A stretch of DNA of 64,000 bases. Source: Flammeovirga pectinis (GTDB lineage Bacteria; Bacteroidota; Bacteroidia; Cytophagales; Flammeovirgaceae). The notes under the pieces were generated by a model, which was not told the DNA's origin, ran no database searches, and saw only the letters and a program-made list of their open reading frames with translations. Location of the stretch: NCBI RefSeq assembly GCF_003970675.1, contig NZ_CP034562.1, forward strand, positions 2,170,001 to 2,234,000, written 5' to 3'. Position 1 is the stretch's first letter. The number at the start of each line of letters is the position of its first letter. Below, in pieces: positions 42,433-50,668 of the stretch. The position numbers were made by a program, and so were the translations under genes.

Positions 42433-44526
42433 TTATTCCAAACTCATTCCAAAAACTAAAATATCATCAATCTGTTCGATCTTTCCATTATTAGTCCATT
42501 TGTTCAATTCACTATATAATATCTTCTCTTGTTGTATATGATTGTATTTTGAGATCTCCAATAATAAATTTTTGAATTTCTTGGGCATAAATTTCTTTCC
42601 ATTAGCTCCAAACTGATCTTGATACCCATCAGAATACATATACATAGTAATTGGAGAATCTTTATATGAAATCGTTTGATCATTAAACGGATCATCTAAA
42701 AAATTAAGATTTCCTCCAATAGAATTTCTTGAACCTTTAAATACTTTTAATTCATTTTCTTGAATTACAACAAGTGGATTTTTTGCTCCCGAGTATTCAA
42801 TTTCTTTTTTCTTTTCATCAATTACACAAACAACTGCATCCATACCATCATTCAAATGAGATGACTTTTGATTTAGTGCATATCTTATTTCCTGATCTAG
42901 TTGTTCTAGTATAACAGATGGTTTAATATCTTCTAAAGTAGATACAATCGTTTCTATTTTCTGAATGGCTAGAATACTCATTAAAGCACCAGGAACACCG
43001 TGCCCTGTACAATCGCCAACAATAACTATTGTTTTATCACGAACTCGTTTAAACCAATAGAAATCTCCAGAAACTGTATCTCTTGGTATATGTAAAACTG
43101 AAAAATCGTTTACATATTTTCCAATATTTTTTATTGTTGGCAATGAAGCATCCTGAATCCTTTTTGCATAATTAATACTTGATTTAATATTATCATGCTG
43201 TTTACCTAAACGAGAATTCATTTCTGACAATGTCTCATTCTGTATTTCAACCTCTTCCTTCGCTTCCAATAAATCCTTTGTTCTTCTAGACACTTCATTT
43301 TCAAGCATCACATTTTGCTCCATCATTAACTTTCTCACCTTCGCTTGTGAGTCTGTAATTTTAGCTCCTAAACTTAAAGAAAATATCATTTGCTCTAAAC
43401 CAGAACCTATAAGTAAGGCCGATACATTTTTATACCCAAAAAGAACAGGAAGTAGATCAAAAGTTTGAAAGATGTGTAATGTTATAAACACGAAGTTTAT
43501 GAGAATGCCATAATAAAAGAACTTTGCCGTTATACTAAATGATTTTTCTCTCTTAGCTATATAAATCAAAGGCAAATACGTTGCATTTATTAGAATTGTA
43601 CCTAATGGAGTGATTACAAAGTACCATTCAAAATAGACGAATACATTCAAGATCATAAGGCCAACAATCACAATATTTAAAATTGTATATAAATTGCTGT
43701 ACTTACTTTTTACGTTCAAAATATACTGCCCAAAAATTAAAAACAAAGCCGCAGAAGTAAACCCTGACCAATGAATTATTTGTTGGAAATATTCTGCATT
43801 TTCTAAATGAAAAATAATCTTACCAGAAAAACAATAATTAAATATTAGTACGGCTGTAGCATGCAATGCATAATAAATATAACCTTTATCTTTCACCATA
43901 AAGTAAAGACAAAAGTTATATAAAATCATTAAAGAAACTGCTCCAATAAATAAATATAGAATTAAATCTAAAGAATTTATTTTCTGATCTATTTTGGCTG
44001 TTTTTTCTAAAATAAGATCTTTAGGGACGGCTTGAAACTCAAAAAATGGTTTATCATCATTATTGCATTTCAAATAGTAGTGTGCAATGTTTTTATCTTC
44101 TAATGAGATCGGAAAATAAGAGTATCCTCTATATATTTTTTTCTTTAACTCATTATCATAAAGTATTCCTCCTTCACCAACTTTCTCAAAAGTCTTATTA
44201 TCAAATGATCTATAGAGTTCTAAATGATCAAAACGACTATATACTAATTGTAGTAGTAGTGGATCTTCAGAATATTTTTCTACATCAAATTTTATCCAAT
44301 ACTGTGATTCTCCAGGTTTCACTTTGCTAAAAGAGTAGCGTTCGAAAGAAGATGTATGCTGTATAACGTTTAATAATTGATCTTCTTCAGATTCATACAT
44401 CAAAAAATCACTATAGCTAAACAATGGCTTATCATTATTTTTAGCAATAGAGTCCTCAACCCTTTCGAATGAAATTAAAAGGAAAATTATAATTAAGTAA
44501 ATTGAATAATTCAATGTATTTCTCAT
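42433..44526 (-). CDS. 7TMR-DISM sensor with SpoIIE-type PP2C phosphatase
   Basis: This 697-residue membrane protein has a periplasmic 7TMR-DISMED2-like domain (about 25-185), seven transmembrane helices (about 187-395), a coiled coil (about 395-450) and a SpoIIE phosphatase domain (455-697). Metal-site residues are present: Asp488 in SGDFYW and Asp505 in VGDCTGHGVPGA, then DGMDAVVC and the C-terminal YSDGYQDQFG. It should dephosphorylate an anti-sigma-factor antagonist or similar target in response to an external ligand. Its start overlaps the stop of the terpene-cyclase-like gene by 4 nt (ATGA), so it belongs to that operon. Confidence 0.9.
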   Translation of the reverse strand: MRNTLNYSIYLIIIFLLISFERVEDSIAKNNDKPLFSYSDFLMYESEEDQLLNVIQHTSSFERYSFSKVKPGESQYWIKFDVEKYSEDPLLLQLVYSRFDHLELYRSFDNKTFEKVGEGGILYDNELKKKIYRGYSYFPISLEDKNIAHYYLKCNNDDKPFFEFQAVPKDLILEKTAKIDQKINSLDLILYLFIGAVSLMILYNFCLYFMVKDKGYIYYALHATAVLIFNYCFSGKIIFHLENAEYFQQIIHWSGFTSAALFLIFGQYILNVKSKYSNLYTILNIVIVGLMILNVFVYFEWYFVITPLGTILINATYLPLIYIAKREKSFSITAKFFYYGILINFVFITLHIFQTFDLLPVLFGYKNVSALLIGSGLEQMIFSLSLGAKITDSQAKVRKLMMEQNVMLENEVSRRTKDLLEAKEEVEIQNETLSEMNSRLGKQHDNIKSSINYAKRIQDASLPTIKNIGKYVNDFSVLHIPRDTVSGDFYWFKRVRDKTIVIVGDCTGHGVPGALMSILAIQKIETIVSTLEDIKPSVILEQLDQEIRYALNQKSSHLNDGMDAVVCVIDEKKKEIEYSGAKNPLVVIQENELKVFKGSRNSIGGNLNFLDDPFNDQTISYKDSPITMYMYSDGYQDQFGANGKKFMPKKFKNLLLEISKYNHIQQEKILYSELNKWTNNGKIEQIDDILVFGMSLE

Positions 44527-45242
44527 ACCCCTACTTCTTCTTCAACTTCAATTTTTGCTTTACTCAAAATTTCTTCTTTTTTCCATTCAATAATCTTATC
44601 CTTATTTAATGTCAGCCAACCATAAAACATATCAAGAGCGAATGTTATAGCGGCAATAATAACCACAAATTGGGAAGATTGATCTCCTAAAAAAATAGCG
44701 ACACCTACAAATACAGTCCCAAAACCTTTCCACATCGCAATAGAAAAACTTAATGCCTTTTCTTCAGGATGAGCAAGTATTAAAAAGATAAATAACGTAG
44801 ACATGATAATATTTAAAATATATCCTGTACCAGCACCAATATCGTCTCCATATTGCATTACAAAACCATAAATTATTAAACCCCACAGAAAAAATCCTAC
44901 AGATGTTACCCAATTAAAGTTCTTGAATATAAAAGGTACTCTCACTTGTTTTCTACCGTATTTATGTAAGTAAAAAAGCATAATTACATCAGTGATTAGC
45001 CACAGACGTATACCCCAAACAAAGAGTAATCCCAAATTGGTTGTAAAAACAGTACTGAATAATAATTCCCAAGCAACATTTGCAACTGCTGCCTCTATTG
45101 GAATACCAAAAAATTTATATTTGATAGCGTTATAAATAACTAATATGTACGTTACCGCCCAAAAAATAGCATCTAGAAAAAATAAAACTTGCTGCGTAAC
45201 TGTATAATCTGAAAGATTAATATATTCCTTAATAAAATCCAT
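44523..45242 (-). CDS. PaxB/Pyr4-like integral membrane terpene cyclase homologue
   Basis: This 239-residue protein has seven predicted transmembrane segments. The pattern FWAVTYILVIYNAIKYKFFG then NVAWELL with Glu59, and late FALDMFYGW with Asp204, parallels fungal Pyr4/PaxB cyclases (GW-I-Y-GMI-S-K-TYGM, NIAWE, D-YG), where Glu63 and Asp218 are the proposed acid residues. Lengths agree (about 240). If active it would cyclise a prenyl chain by protonation in the membrane. It sits between an MpaB-like oxygenase and a SpoIIE phosphatase in one operon. The resemblance is from memory of the family; the activity is inference. Confidence 0.55.
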   Translation of the reverse strand: MDFIKEYINLSDYTVTQQVLFFLDAIFWAVTYILVIYNAIKYKFFGIPIEAAVANVAWELLFSTVFTTNLGLLFVWGIRLWLITDVIMLFYLHKYGRKQVRVPFIFKNFNWVTSVGFFLWGLIIYGFVMQYGDDIGAGTGYILNIIMSTLFIFLILAHPEEKALSFSIAMWKGFGTVFVGVAIFLGDQSSQFVVIIAAITFALDMFYGWLTLNKDKIIEWKKEEILSKAKIEVEEEVGV

Positions 45243-45251
45243 TTCGTTAGT

Positions 45252-46478
45252 TTAGTTATGTTTTTGTAAGCTTAATCTAAAATTAAAAAGTGATGGAGAA
45301 GAAATGATTTCTTTCCATGTTGGTTGATTATCAATTTTCCATTTCTTTCTTAAAGATGGTGGTATTGTAAATTCAACAGATTGTCCTTTATAAAAGTAAT
45401 TAAGTACACCTTGTAGTATAAGCATGTTAAACCTTTCTGATATAGCACAAATAAGCTTTGATTCATCTTTTTGATGATCCGCTATTTGAAATACTTTACA
45501 GACGGCTTTAATTACTAAAGTAGATTTTGCAGAACTATGTTTATCTAACCCTACAACATCAGCTAAATCATCACCTAATAAAAACCTCATAAAAGCTTCG
45601 GGAAAACCATCAAATTCTTCTCCTGGTATTACAGCTTTTAGAAACTCTACACAAGCTTCAGTAAGTTTATGACCAGCTTCTGAAGGTGCTTTTTGCTCGT
45701 CTAAAATTTTCTTACCTAATATTTCTCCTTCTTCAAATGTGGCTGGGATTATATCTGGGTGTACACCTAAAACCTTACCTACAACTGTCCATGTATATAA
45801 GTATGCTTTTTTCTCTTCGTCAGATACTGTTACACCTAATTTTTCTAAACCTTGTATTGGAAAAACTGAAAAAGAAAGAAGTGTTCCCAACATATCTTCT
45901 TGATTAATTGGCTCTCCTAATTTTTCTGTATCCCAAACGTGATGATTATGTCCTTTTTTATGATTTTTCTGTAAATAATAACGGATTGCTGCATGCATTA
46001 ATCGCACTTTTTGTGCACTTATAATTCCTTTAGACGACTTATTTAAACCACCTTCAGACATTACATTAATTACAAACTGAGCAGTTTCCATTAATCTTTT
46101 AGTAAATGGTGCTAATCCTTGGTTTTTAGACGCCATAAACTGCCCTGTTCTGTACACTACTTCTGCACCATTTGCACAAGCATAGGTAGCAGGTAATGAT
46201 TTACACAACAACATTGCTGATAAACCTGGGCCATGTTTTTCAAAAAAATCTTGACCTTGTTTTATAAGGTCATCATCTAAATCATGAATAAACTTTTGAG
46301 ATTCCATGAAATAGTTTTGTAAAGAGATGTTCTTTATTTCTGGAATTTCTTTGCTACTAATTAATTCTACAAGGATCTGATTTACTCTATCAATCCCTTC
46401 TTCTTCAATAATTAATCGTATTGTTTCATCTGCTAACGGGTCTTTCTGGAGTCTAAGATCCATATCAACATTATTCAT
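45252..46478 (-). CDS. MpaB / DUF2236 family oxygenase
   Basis: The protein has 408 residues from ATG 46478; the frame reaches 46505 only through TTG. The core (about 85-260) matches the MpaB/latex-clearing DUF2236 family: CKSLPATYACANGAEVVYRTGQF, KRLMETAQFV, then VRLMHAAIRYYL with the conserved histidine, LGTLLSFSVFPIQGLEKLGV and YLYTWTVVGKVLGV. Relatives bind haem and cleave or oxidise isoprenoid chains (rubber, the farnesyl tail in mycophenolic acid). No signal peptide is visible. It is followed after 9 nt by the terpene-cyclase-like gene, a telling pairing. Confidence 0.78.
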   Translation of the reverse strand: MNNVDMDLRLQKDPLADETIRLIIEEEGIDRVNQILVELISSKEIPEIKNISLQNYFMESQKFIHDLDDDLIKQGQDFFEKHGPGLSAMLLCKSLPATYACANGAEVVYRTGQFMASKNQGLAPFTKRLMETAQFVINVMSEGGLNKSSKGIISAQKVRLMHAAIRYYLQKNHKKGHNHHVWDTEKLGEPINQEDMLGTLLSFSVFPIQGLEKLGVTVSDEEKKAYLYTWTVVGKVLGVHPDIIPATFEEGEILGKKILDEQKAPSEAGHKLTEACVEFLKAVIPGEEFDGFPEAFMRFLLGDDLADVVGLDKHSSAKSTLVIKAVCKVFQIADHQKDESKLICAISERFNMLILQGVLNYFYKGQSVEFTIPPSLRKKWKIDNQPTWKEIISSPSLFNFRLSLQKHN

Positions 46479-46592
46479 AGTAAAAGTTAGTATTTTGTTT
46501 AGCAAAAAAATAAGAGAGTCATAGTTGGCTGTAACAATAGCTCGCTTAAATATAAATTAGTTGTTTGATTAAATCTAATATTTCTGTAAATA

Positions 46593-47777
46593 TCAATTGT
46601 ATATAAGATATTTTGCTCTCATTTGTTTATACTTTTGAAGCTCTGATTCCCAAGATTTTTTAATCTGATCTTCACTTTGTCCTTCTTCAATAGCTAATCG
46701 TAACGCATCTGTACCTGATAATAGATCCATCCATTTCTTCTTAGTTATTACAGATTTACCTTCATACTTTTTATATAAATTATACCAATTAACAATATAT
46801 TCTAATTGTAATCCTCCTTTCTCTTCAGTTCTTAAATCTTCTCCATAACATAACTCCCCTTTCAATACAGGGTTTGAAGCAGCTCCTTCTATAGACCTTG
46901 GTGTAAAGGTAAATACACCTAAACTATCATTAGGATAACCTATTACCTGGAAAGGGAAATCTGTTCCTCTACCAATACTAACAGGTGTTGCTTCGAAAAA
47001 ACATAAAGAGGGGTATAATTTGATAGATTGATCGTTAGGTAAATTTGGTGATGGTTTGATTGGAAGGCTGTAAGTCATTTCATGATTATAATTCTTCACT
47101 TTAATCACTTCTATATCACAAATATTTTTATTTCTCAACCATCTCTCACCATTAATCATTTGAGCAAGTTCTCCTACCGTTAAACCATGAAGAATTGGAA
47201 TAGCATGCATACCAACAAAAGAAGTAAATTCCTTTTTTAGAACAGGCCCATCAATATACATACCGTTTGGATTTGGCCTATCTAAAATAATGAGCTTTTT
47301 ATTGGCTTCTGCACAAGCTTCCATCATATAATGCATAGAACTTATGTACGTATAAAAACGACAACCAACATCTTGAATATCAAAAATTACAACATCTACT
47401 TCTTTCAACAACTCTGGAGATGGACGTTTATTCTTTCCATATATTGAATAAATTTTTATGCCTGTTTTTTCATCCACACCATCTTTAACATGTGCACCGG
47501 CATCTGCTTTTCCTCTAAAACCATGTTCAGGAGCAAAAATCATTTTTATATCTACGCCTAAGTTTACTAATGAATCCACTAAATAAGTTGAACCAATTGT
47601 GGAAGTCTGATTAACAAGTACTCCAACTTTTTTATCTTTCAATAAGGTTAGATAATCTTCAGTTTGAGCCGCTCCAACAATAATTTCTTTAGGCTCTCCT
47701 TTATTTTTATCAGTTTTATCAGTTGATGTACACGATAGTAATGCCCAAACAACACAAAGCAGTATAGTTCTAATCAT
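46593..47777 (-). CDS. namZ: DUF1343 lipoprotein, NamZ-like exo-N-acetylmuramidase
   Basis: This 394-residue protein has a lipobox cysteine at residue 16. DUF1343 signatures are clear: KVGVLVNQTS, FAPEHGFRGKADAGAHVKDG (with the conserved PEHG acid), VVIFDIQDVGCRFYTYISS, ILDRPNPNG and LSIGRGTDFPFQ-like VSIGRGTDFPFQ. The characterised member from B. subtilis (NamZ/YbbC) removes terminal MurNAc from peptidoglycan fragments. It overlaps the NagZ-like gene by 8 nt, the same pairing as ybbC-nagZ in Bacillus. The location is probably the periplasm. The enzyme call by family is good; the specificity is inferred. Confidence 0.88.
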   Translation of the reverse strand: MIRTILLCVVWALLSCTSTDKTDKNKGEPKEIIVGAAQTEDYLTLLKDKKVGVLVNQTSTIGSTYLVDSLVNLGVDIKMIFAPEHGFRGKADAGAHVKDGVDEKTGIKIYSIYGKNKRPSPELLKEVDVVIFDIQDVGCRFYTYISSMHYMMEACAEANKKLIILDRPNPNGMYIDGPVLKKEFTSFVGMHAIPILHGLTVGELAQMINGERWLRNKNICDIEVIKVKNYNHEMTYSLPIKPSPNLPNDQSIKLYPSLCFFEATPVSIGRGTDFPFQVIGYPNDSLGVFTFTPRSIEGAASNPVLKGELCYGEDLRTEEKGGLQLEYIVNWYNLYKKYEGKSVITKKKWMDLLSGTDALRLAIEEGQSEDQIKKSWESELQKYKQMRAKYLIYN

Positions 47778-49620
47778 TTTGTTTATTAATTTTTGGTACT
47801 TCCTGTACGTTTAATTCTTCTGAATTTATTTTTTGAACATTATGATCATCGAAAGATTTTAAACCTATTCCTTCTTTAAATCTTTGATCTATGGTAACAG
47901 GCAATGTTCCTTTTGGAAGAATATCACCTAGAATTACTTTTGTAACCGATTTTCTTAATGCTTTATTATTCTGATAGGTAAGTATTAATCCTGAATTATT
48001 TTCAATATCCTTAAACGTTCTTAAAGTATAAGCATTTCCTAAAAACACTACAATTTGATTTTGCCATTTATTTGTGATATCAAAATATTTTAAAGTTGAA
48101 TAAGTCACACCATAAGGATATTTCATAGTTGCCGTTGGTTTATGGTTTGTTAATTCAACAGCAATATCTTTTACTTTCTGACTCATATAAAGACCTCCAA
48201 CTTGAGTAACAATTACATCGTATTTTTGTAATGCTTTTGTTAATTGAATAACCTGACTTTCACTTGCATACTTAGACAAGAAATAACTCTTAACATCTAC
48301 CCCTTTTGCAATTAATCCTTTAGGTAATTCTTTGTAATCTGCTCCTATATTTACAATGGCTACTCTTCCACTATTTGTACTCAATGGTAAAAGTTGTTTT
48401 TTGTTTTCTAGTAGAGTGACTGCCTCATCAGAAATTTCTTGAATTAACTGTTGAGCTTCTAAAGGATGTAAATCTTCATCTAAATGAGATAATAGTAACC
48501 TTTTTTGTTTGTCAGCACCTACCCACCTTTTCATTAATAACATCCTGTAGCCTTTTTCATCTATTTGATGCCAAGACAAGTTTCCTTTATCAATCTGTAA
48601 TTTCACTTCTTTTATTGCTTTGTCAATATGATTAGTAAATTCAATCACATCATTACCTGCAACCAATGCTTCTGCATCTGCTTTTCCATACCCTTTGTAC
48701 TGCTTTGTTATAGCATCCATTAAAATCCCATCAGTAAAAATAAGGCCATTAAAACCCAATGAATCTCTTAAGATTTCTTGTATAATTTTATGGGATAAAG
48801 AAGAGGTTTTATCATCCCAAACGGGTACTTGTAAATGTGCAGACATTACTCCTCCAACACCTGCTTCTATTAATTTAGAAAACGGGTATAATTCTAATGA
48901 ATCTAACCTTTTTATAGAATGAGGAATAATAGGTAAATCTTTGTGTGAATCAACATTTGTATCACCATGACCAGGGAAATGCTTGGCTACAGAAACAACA
49001 TTATTATCTTGAAGCCCTCTCATATATTGAATAGACTTTCTCGCTACTTTTTCTTTATTTTCTCCAAAAGAACGGTAATTAATAACTGGATTCAGAGGGT
49101 TGTTATTTAGATCTGCAACAGGTCCGTAACTGACTTTAACTCCTACTCTTTTCAATTGAGTAGAAATTTGTTCTGCCATTCTATATATTAATTCATCGTT
49201 TTCAATTGCACCTAATGTCATAGCATAAGGATAAGATATACCATCTTTAGGTAACCTCATTCCTAATCCCCATTCTGCATCTAAAGTATAAATTAAAGGC
49301 GTTTTGGCTACAGTATTTAATCTATTTATTGCATTTACTTGGTCTTCTGCTCTACCTTTAAAAAAGATTACTCCACCAACATTATATTTTCTTACAAGCA
49401 TGCTTACTTCATTATAACTTTTTGGTGTGTAAAAAGGAACAATAAATAATTGAGCAATTTTTTCGTTATCAGAGAAAGCGTTCCAAACAGAGTCAACCCA
49501 AACAAGGTCTTCTTTAGAAGCATCAAAATACTTAGGGTATACATCATTTTGAGCATTCACATTAATGAAATAATGCATCAAAATAAATAAAAATGTAATT
49601 CTTTTAAGGAATTTGTACAT
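47770..49620 (-). CDS. nagZ: Glycoside hydrolase family 3, NagZ-like beta-N-acetylglucosaminidase
   Basis: This 616-residue protein has an N-terminal signal peptide (cleavage near residue 23, VNAQ). The GH3 barrel (about 30-380) has the NagZ motif KHFPGHGDTNVDSHKDLP (213-230), with the Asp224/His226 acid-base dyad, and nucleophile Asp297 in FTDGILM. A C-terminal alpha/beta domain (about 390-600) is present, as in the longer Gram-positive NagZ. It should release GlcNAc from GlcNAc-MurNAc chains in the periplasm, alternating with NamZ. The gene is divergent from the barrel gene at 49714. Confidence 0.92.
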   Translation of the reverse strand: MYKFLKRITFLFILMHYFINVNAQNDVYPKYFDASKEDLVWVDSVWNAFSDNEKIAQLFIVPFYTPKSYNEVSMLVRKYNVGGVIFFKGRAEDQVNAINRLNTVAKTPLIYTLDAEWGLGMRLPKDGISYPYAMTLGAIENDELIYRMAEQISTQLKRVGVKVSYGPVADLNNNPLNPVINYRSFGENKEKVARKSIQYMRGLQDNNVVSVAKHFPGHGDTNVDSHKDLPIIPHSIKRLDSLELYPFSKLIEAGVGGVMSAHLQVPVWDDKTSSLSHKIIQEILRDSLGFNGLIFTDGILMDAITKQYKGYGKADAEALVAGNDVIEFTNHIDKAIKEVKLQIDKGNLSWHQIDEKGYRMLLMKRWVGADKQKRLLLSHLDEDLHPLEAQQLIQEISDEAVTLLENKKQLLPLSTNSGRVAIVNIGADYKELPKGLIAKGVDVKSYFLSKYASESQVIQLTKALQKYDVIVTQVGGLYMSQKVKDIAVELTNHKPTATMKYPYGVTYSTLKYFDITNKWQNQIVVFLGNAYTLRTFKDIENNSGLILTYQNNKALRKSVTKVILGDILPKGTLPVTIDQRFKEGIGLKSFDDHNVQKINSEELNVQEVPKINKQND

Positions 49621-49713
49621 GCTTATAAAATTGTGGCCGATTTTTGTTAGGTTAAAAACGAAAATACTAACTCATTCTTCAAATCAATCTATTCTTTAGA
49701 ATATTTTTTATTT

Positions 49714-50658
49714 ATGACAGTAAAAAAACTACTAATACTGCTTTTTTTAATTACAACATCAAATAGTTTCATTAATGCACAAGGGTGTAGTGATGCAGGT
49801 ATTTGTACTACTGGAGCTTTAAATCCAGATTCCGATCGATTAAAATTTAATAAAGTTGATAATAAATTCACTTTAAGCTATCAAACCTATTGGCAAAGTT
49901 ATAAAGAAAAAGCCTTTGATTATGGTATTAGCTTTAGTGTAGATTATAAGATTAACAGTAAAAGTTCTCTTCAAATAAAATCATTATATGCTTTCAGAGA
50001 AGGACCTTTAACAACTACTCAAGGAATTAGTGATATCACTCTTTCTTATTCTTATTTAGTAAAGCAATGGGACAATTGGAATTTATCGGCTGTTTTGGGT
50101 ACTAAAATTCCAACTTCAGATGCTTCTTCTACTTTTGAGGGCAAACCTATTCCAATGTTTTACGAACCATCTCTAGGCACATACGATGGCCTTTTTGGTG
50201 TAGCACTTAATTCTAAAGCTTGGCATCTTTCTTTTGGTATACAGCAACCTTTAACAACGCTTGAAAATCACGAGTATGACCCTGAATATTATAAAAATGA
50301 ACCAAATTACGAGTTTATGAAGAAGTGGTATACTTCTTCCAGACATCTTGATAGAAAATACGATGTCTCTGGAAGACTTAAATATACACTACGTACTTCT
50401 AAATGGTCTTTTGCTCCAAGTGTTTTAGCAATTTACAAGCATGACAGAACATATATTGAAAGTCTTGAAGATGGTGATTATTTGTTAGATGGCTCTCAAG
50501 GGCTAGTTGTAAACACAGTTGTTGAGGGATCTTATAATTTCTCTCCTCATTTAACATTATCTGCTATTGCAGCATATGCAGCTAAACAACGCGCCTTTAA
50601 TCCTGATGGATTAGCGAGAGACTATGTTATAAATCTAATTATTAAACACCAATTCTAG
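49714..50658 (+). CDS. Outer-membrane beta-barrel protein with cysteine-containing N-terminus
   Basis: This 314-residue protein has a signal peptide ending near residue 22 (INAQ), followed by GCSDAGICTTGAL with two cysteines 6 apart, a short N-terminal plug-like segment. The rest is 12-14 amphipathic strands with many aromatics and a terminal Phe, a typical outer-membrane barrel of the channel or transporter kind. It lies 10 nt before the TPR-CHAT gene, so the two are surely co-transcribed. Function unknown; it might anchor or export for the CHAT protein. Confidence 0.75.
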   Translation: MTVKKLLILLFLITTSNSFINAQGCSDAGICTTGALNPDSDRLKFNKVDNKFTLSYQTYWQSYKEKAFDYGISFSVDYKINSKSSLQIKSLYAFREGPLTTTQGISDITLSYSYLVKQWDNWNLSAVLGTKIPTSDASSTFEGKPIPMFYEPSLGTYDGLFGVALNSKAWHLSFGIQQPLTTLENHEYDPEYYKNEPNYEFMKKWYTSSRHLDRKYDVSGRLKYTLRTSKWSFAPSVLAIYKHDRTYIESLEDGDYLLDGSQGLVVNTVVEGSYNFSPHLTLSAIAAYAAKQRAFNPDGLARDYVINLIIKHQF

Positions 50659-50668
50659 AGATACTACT

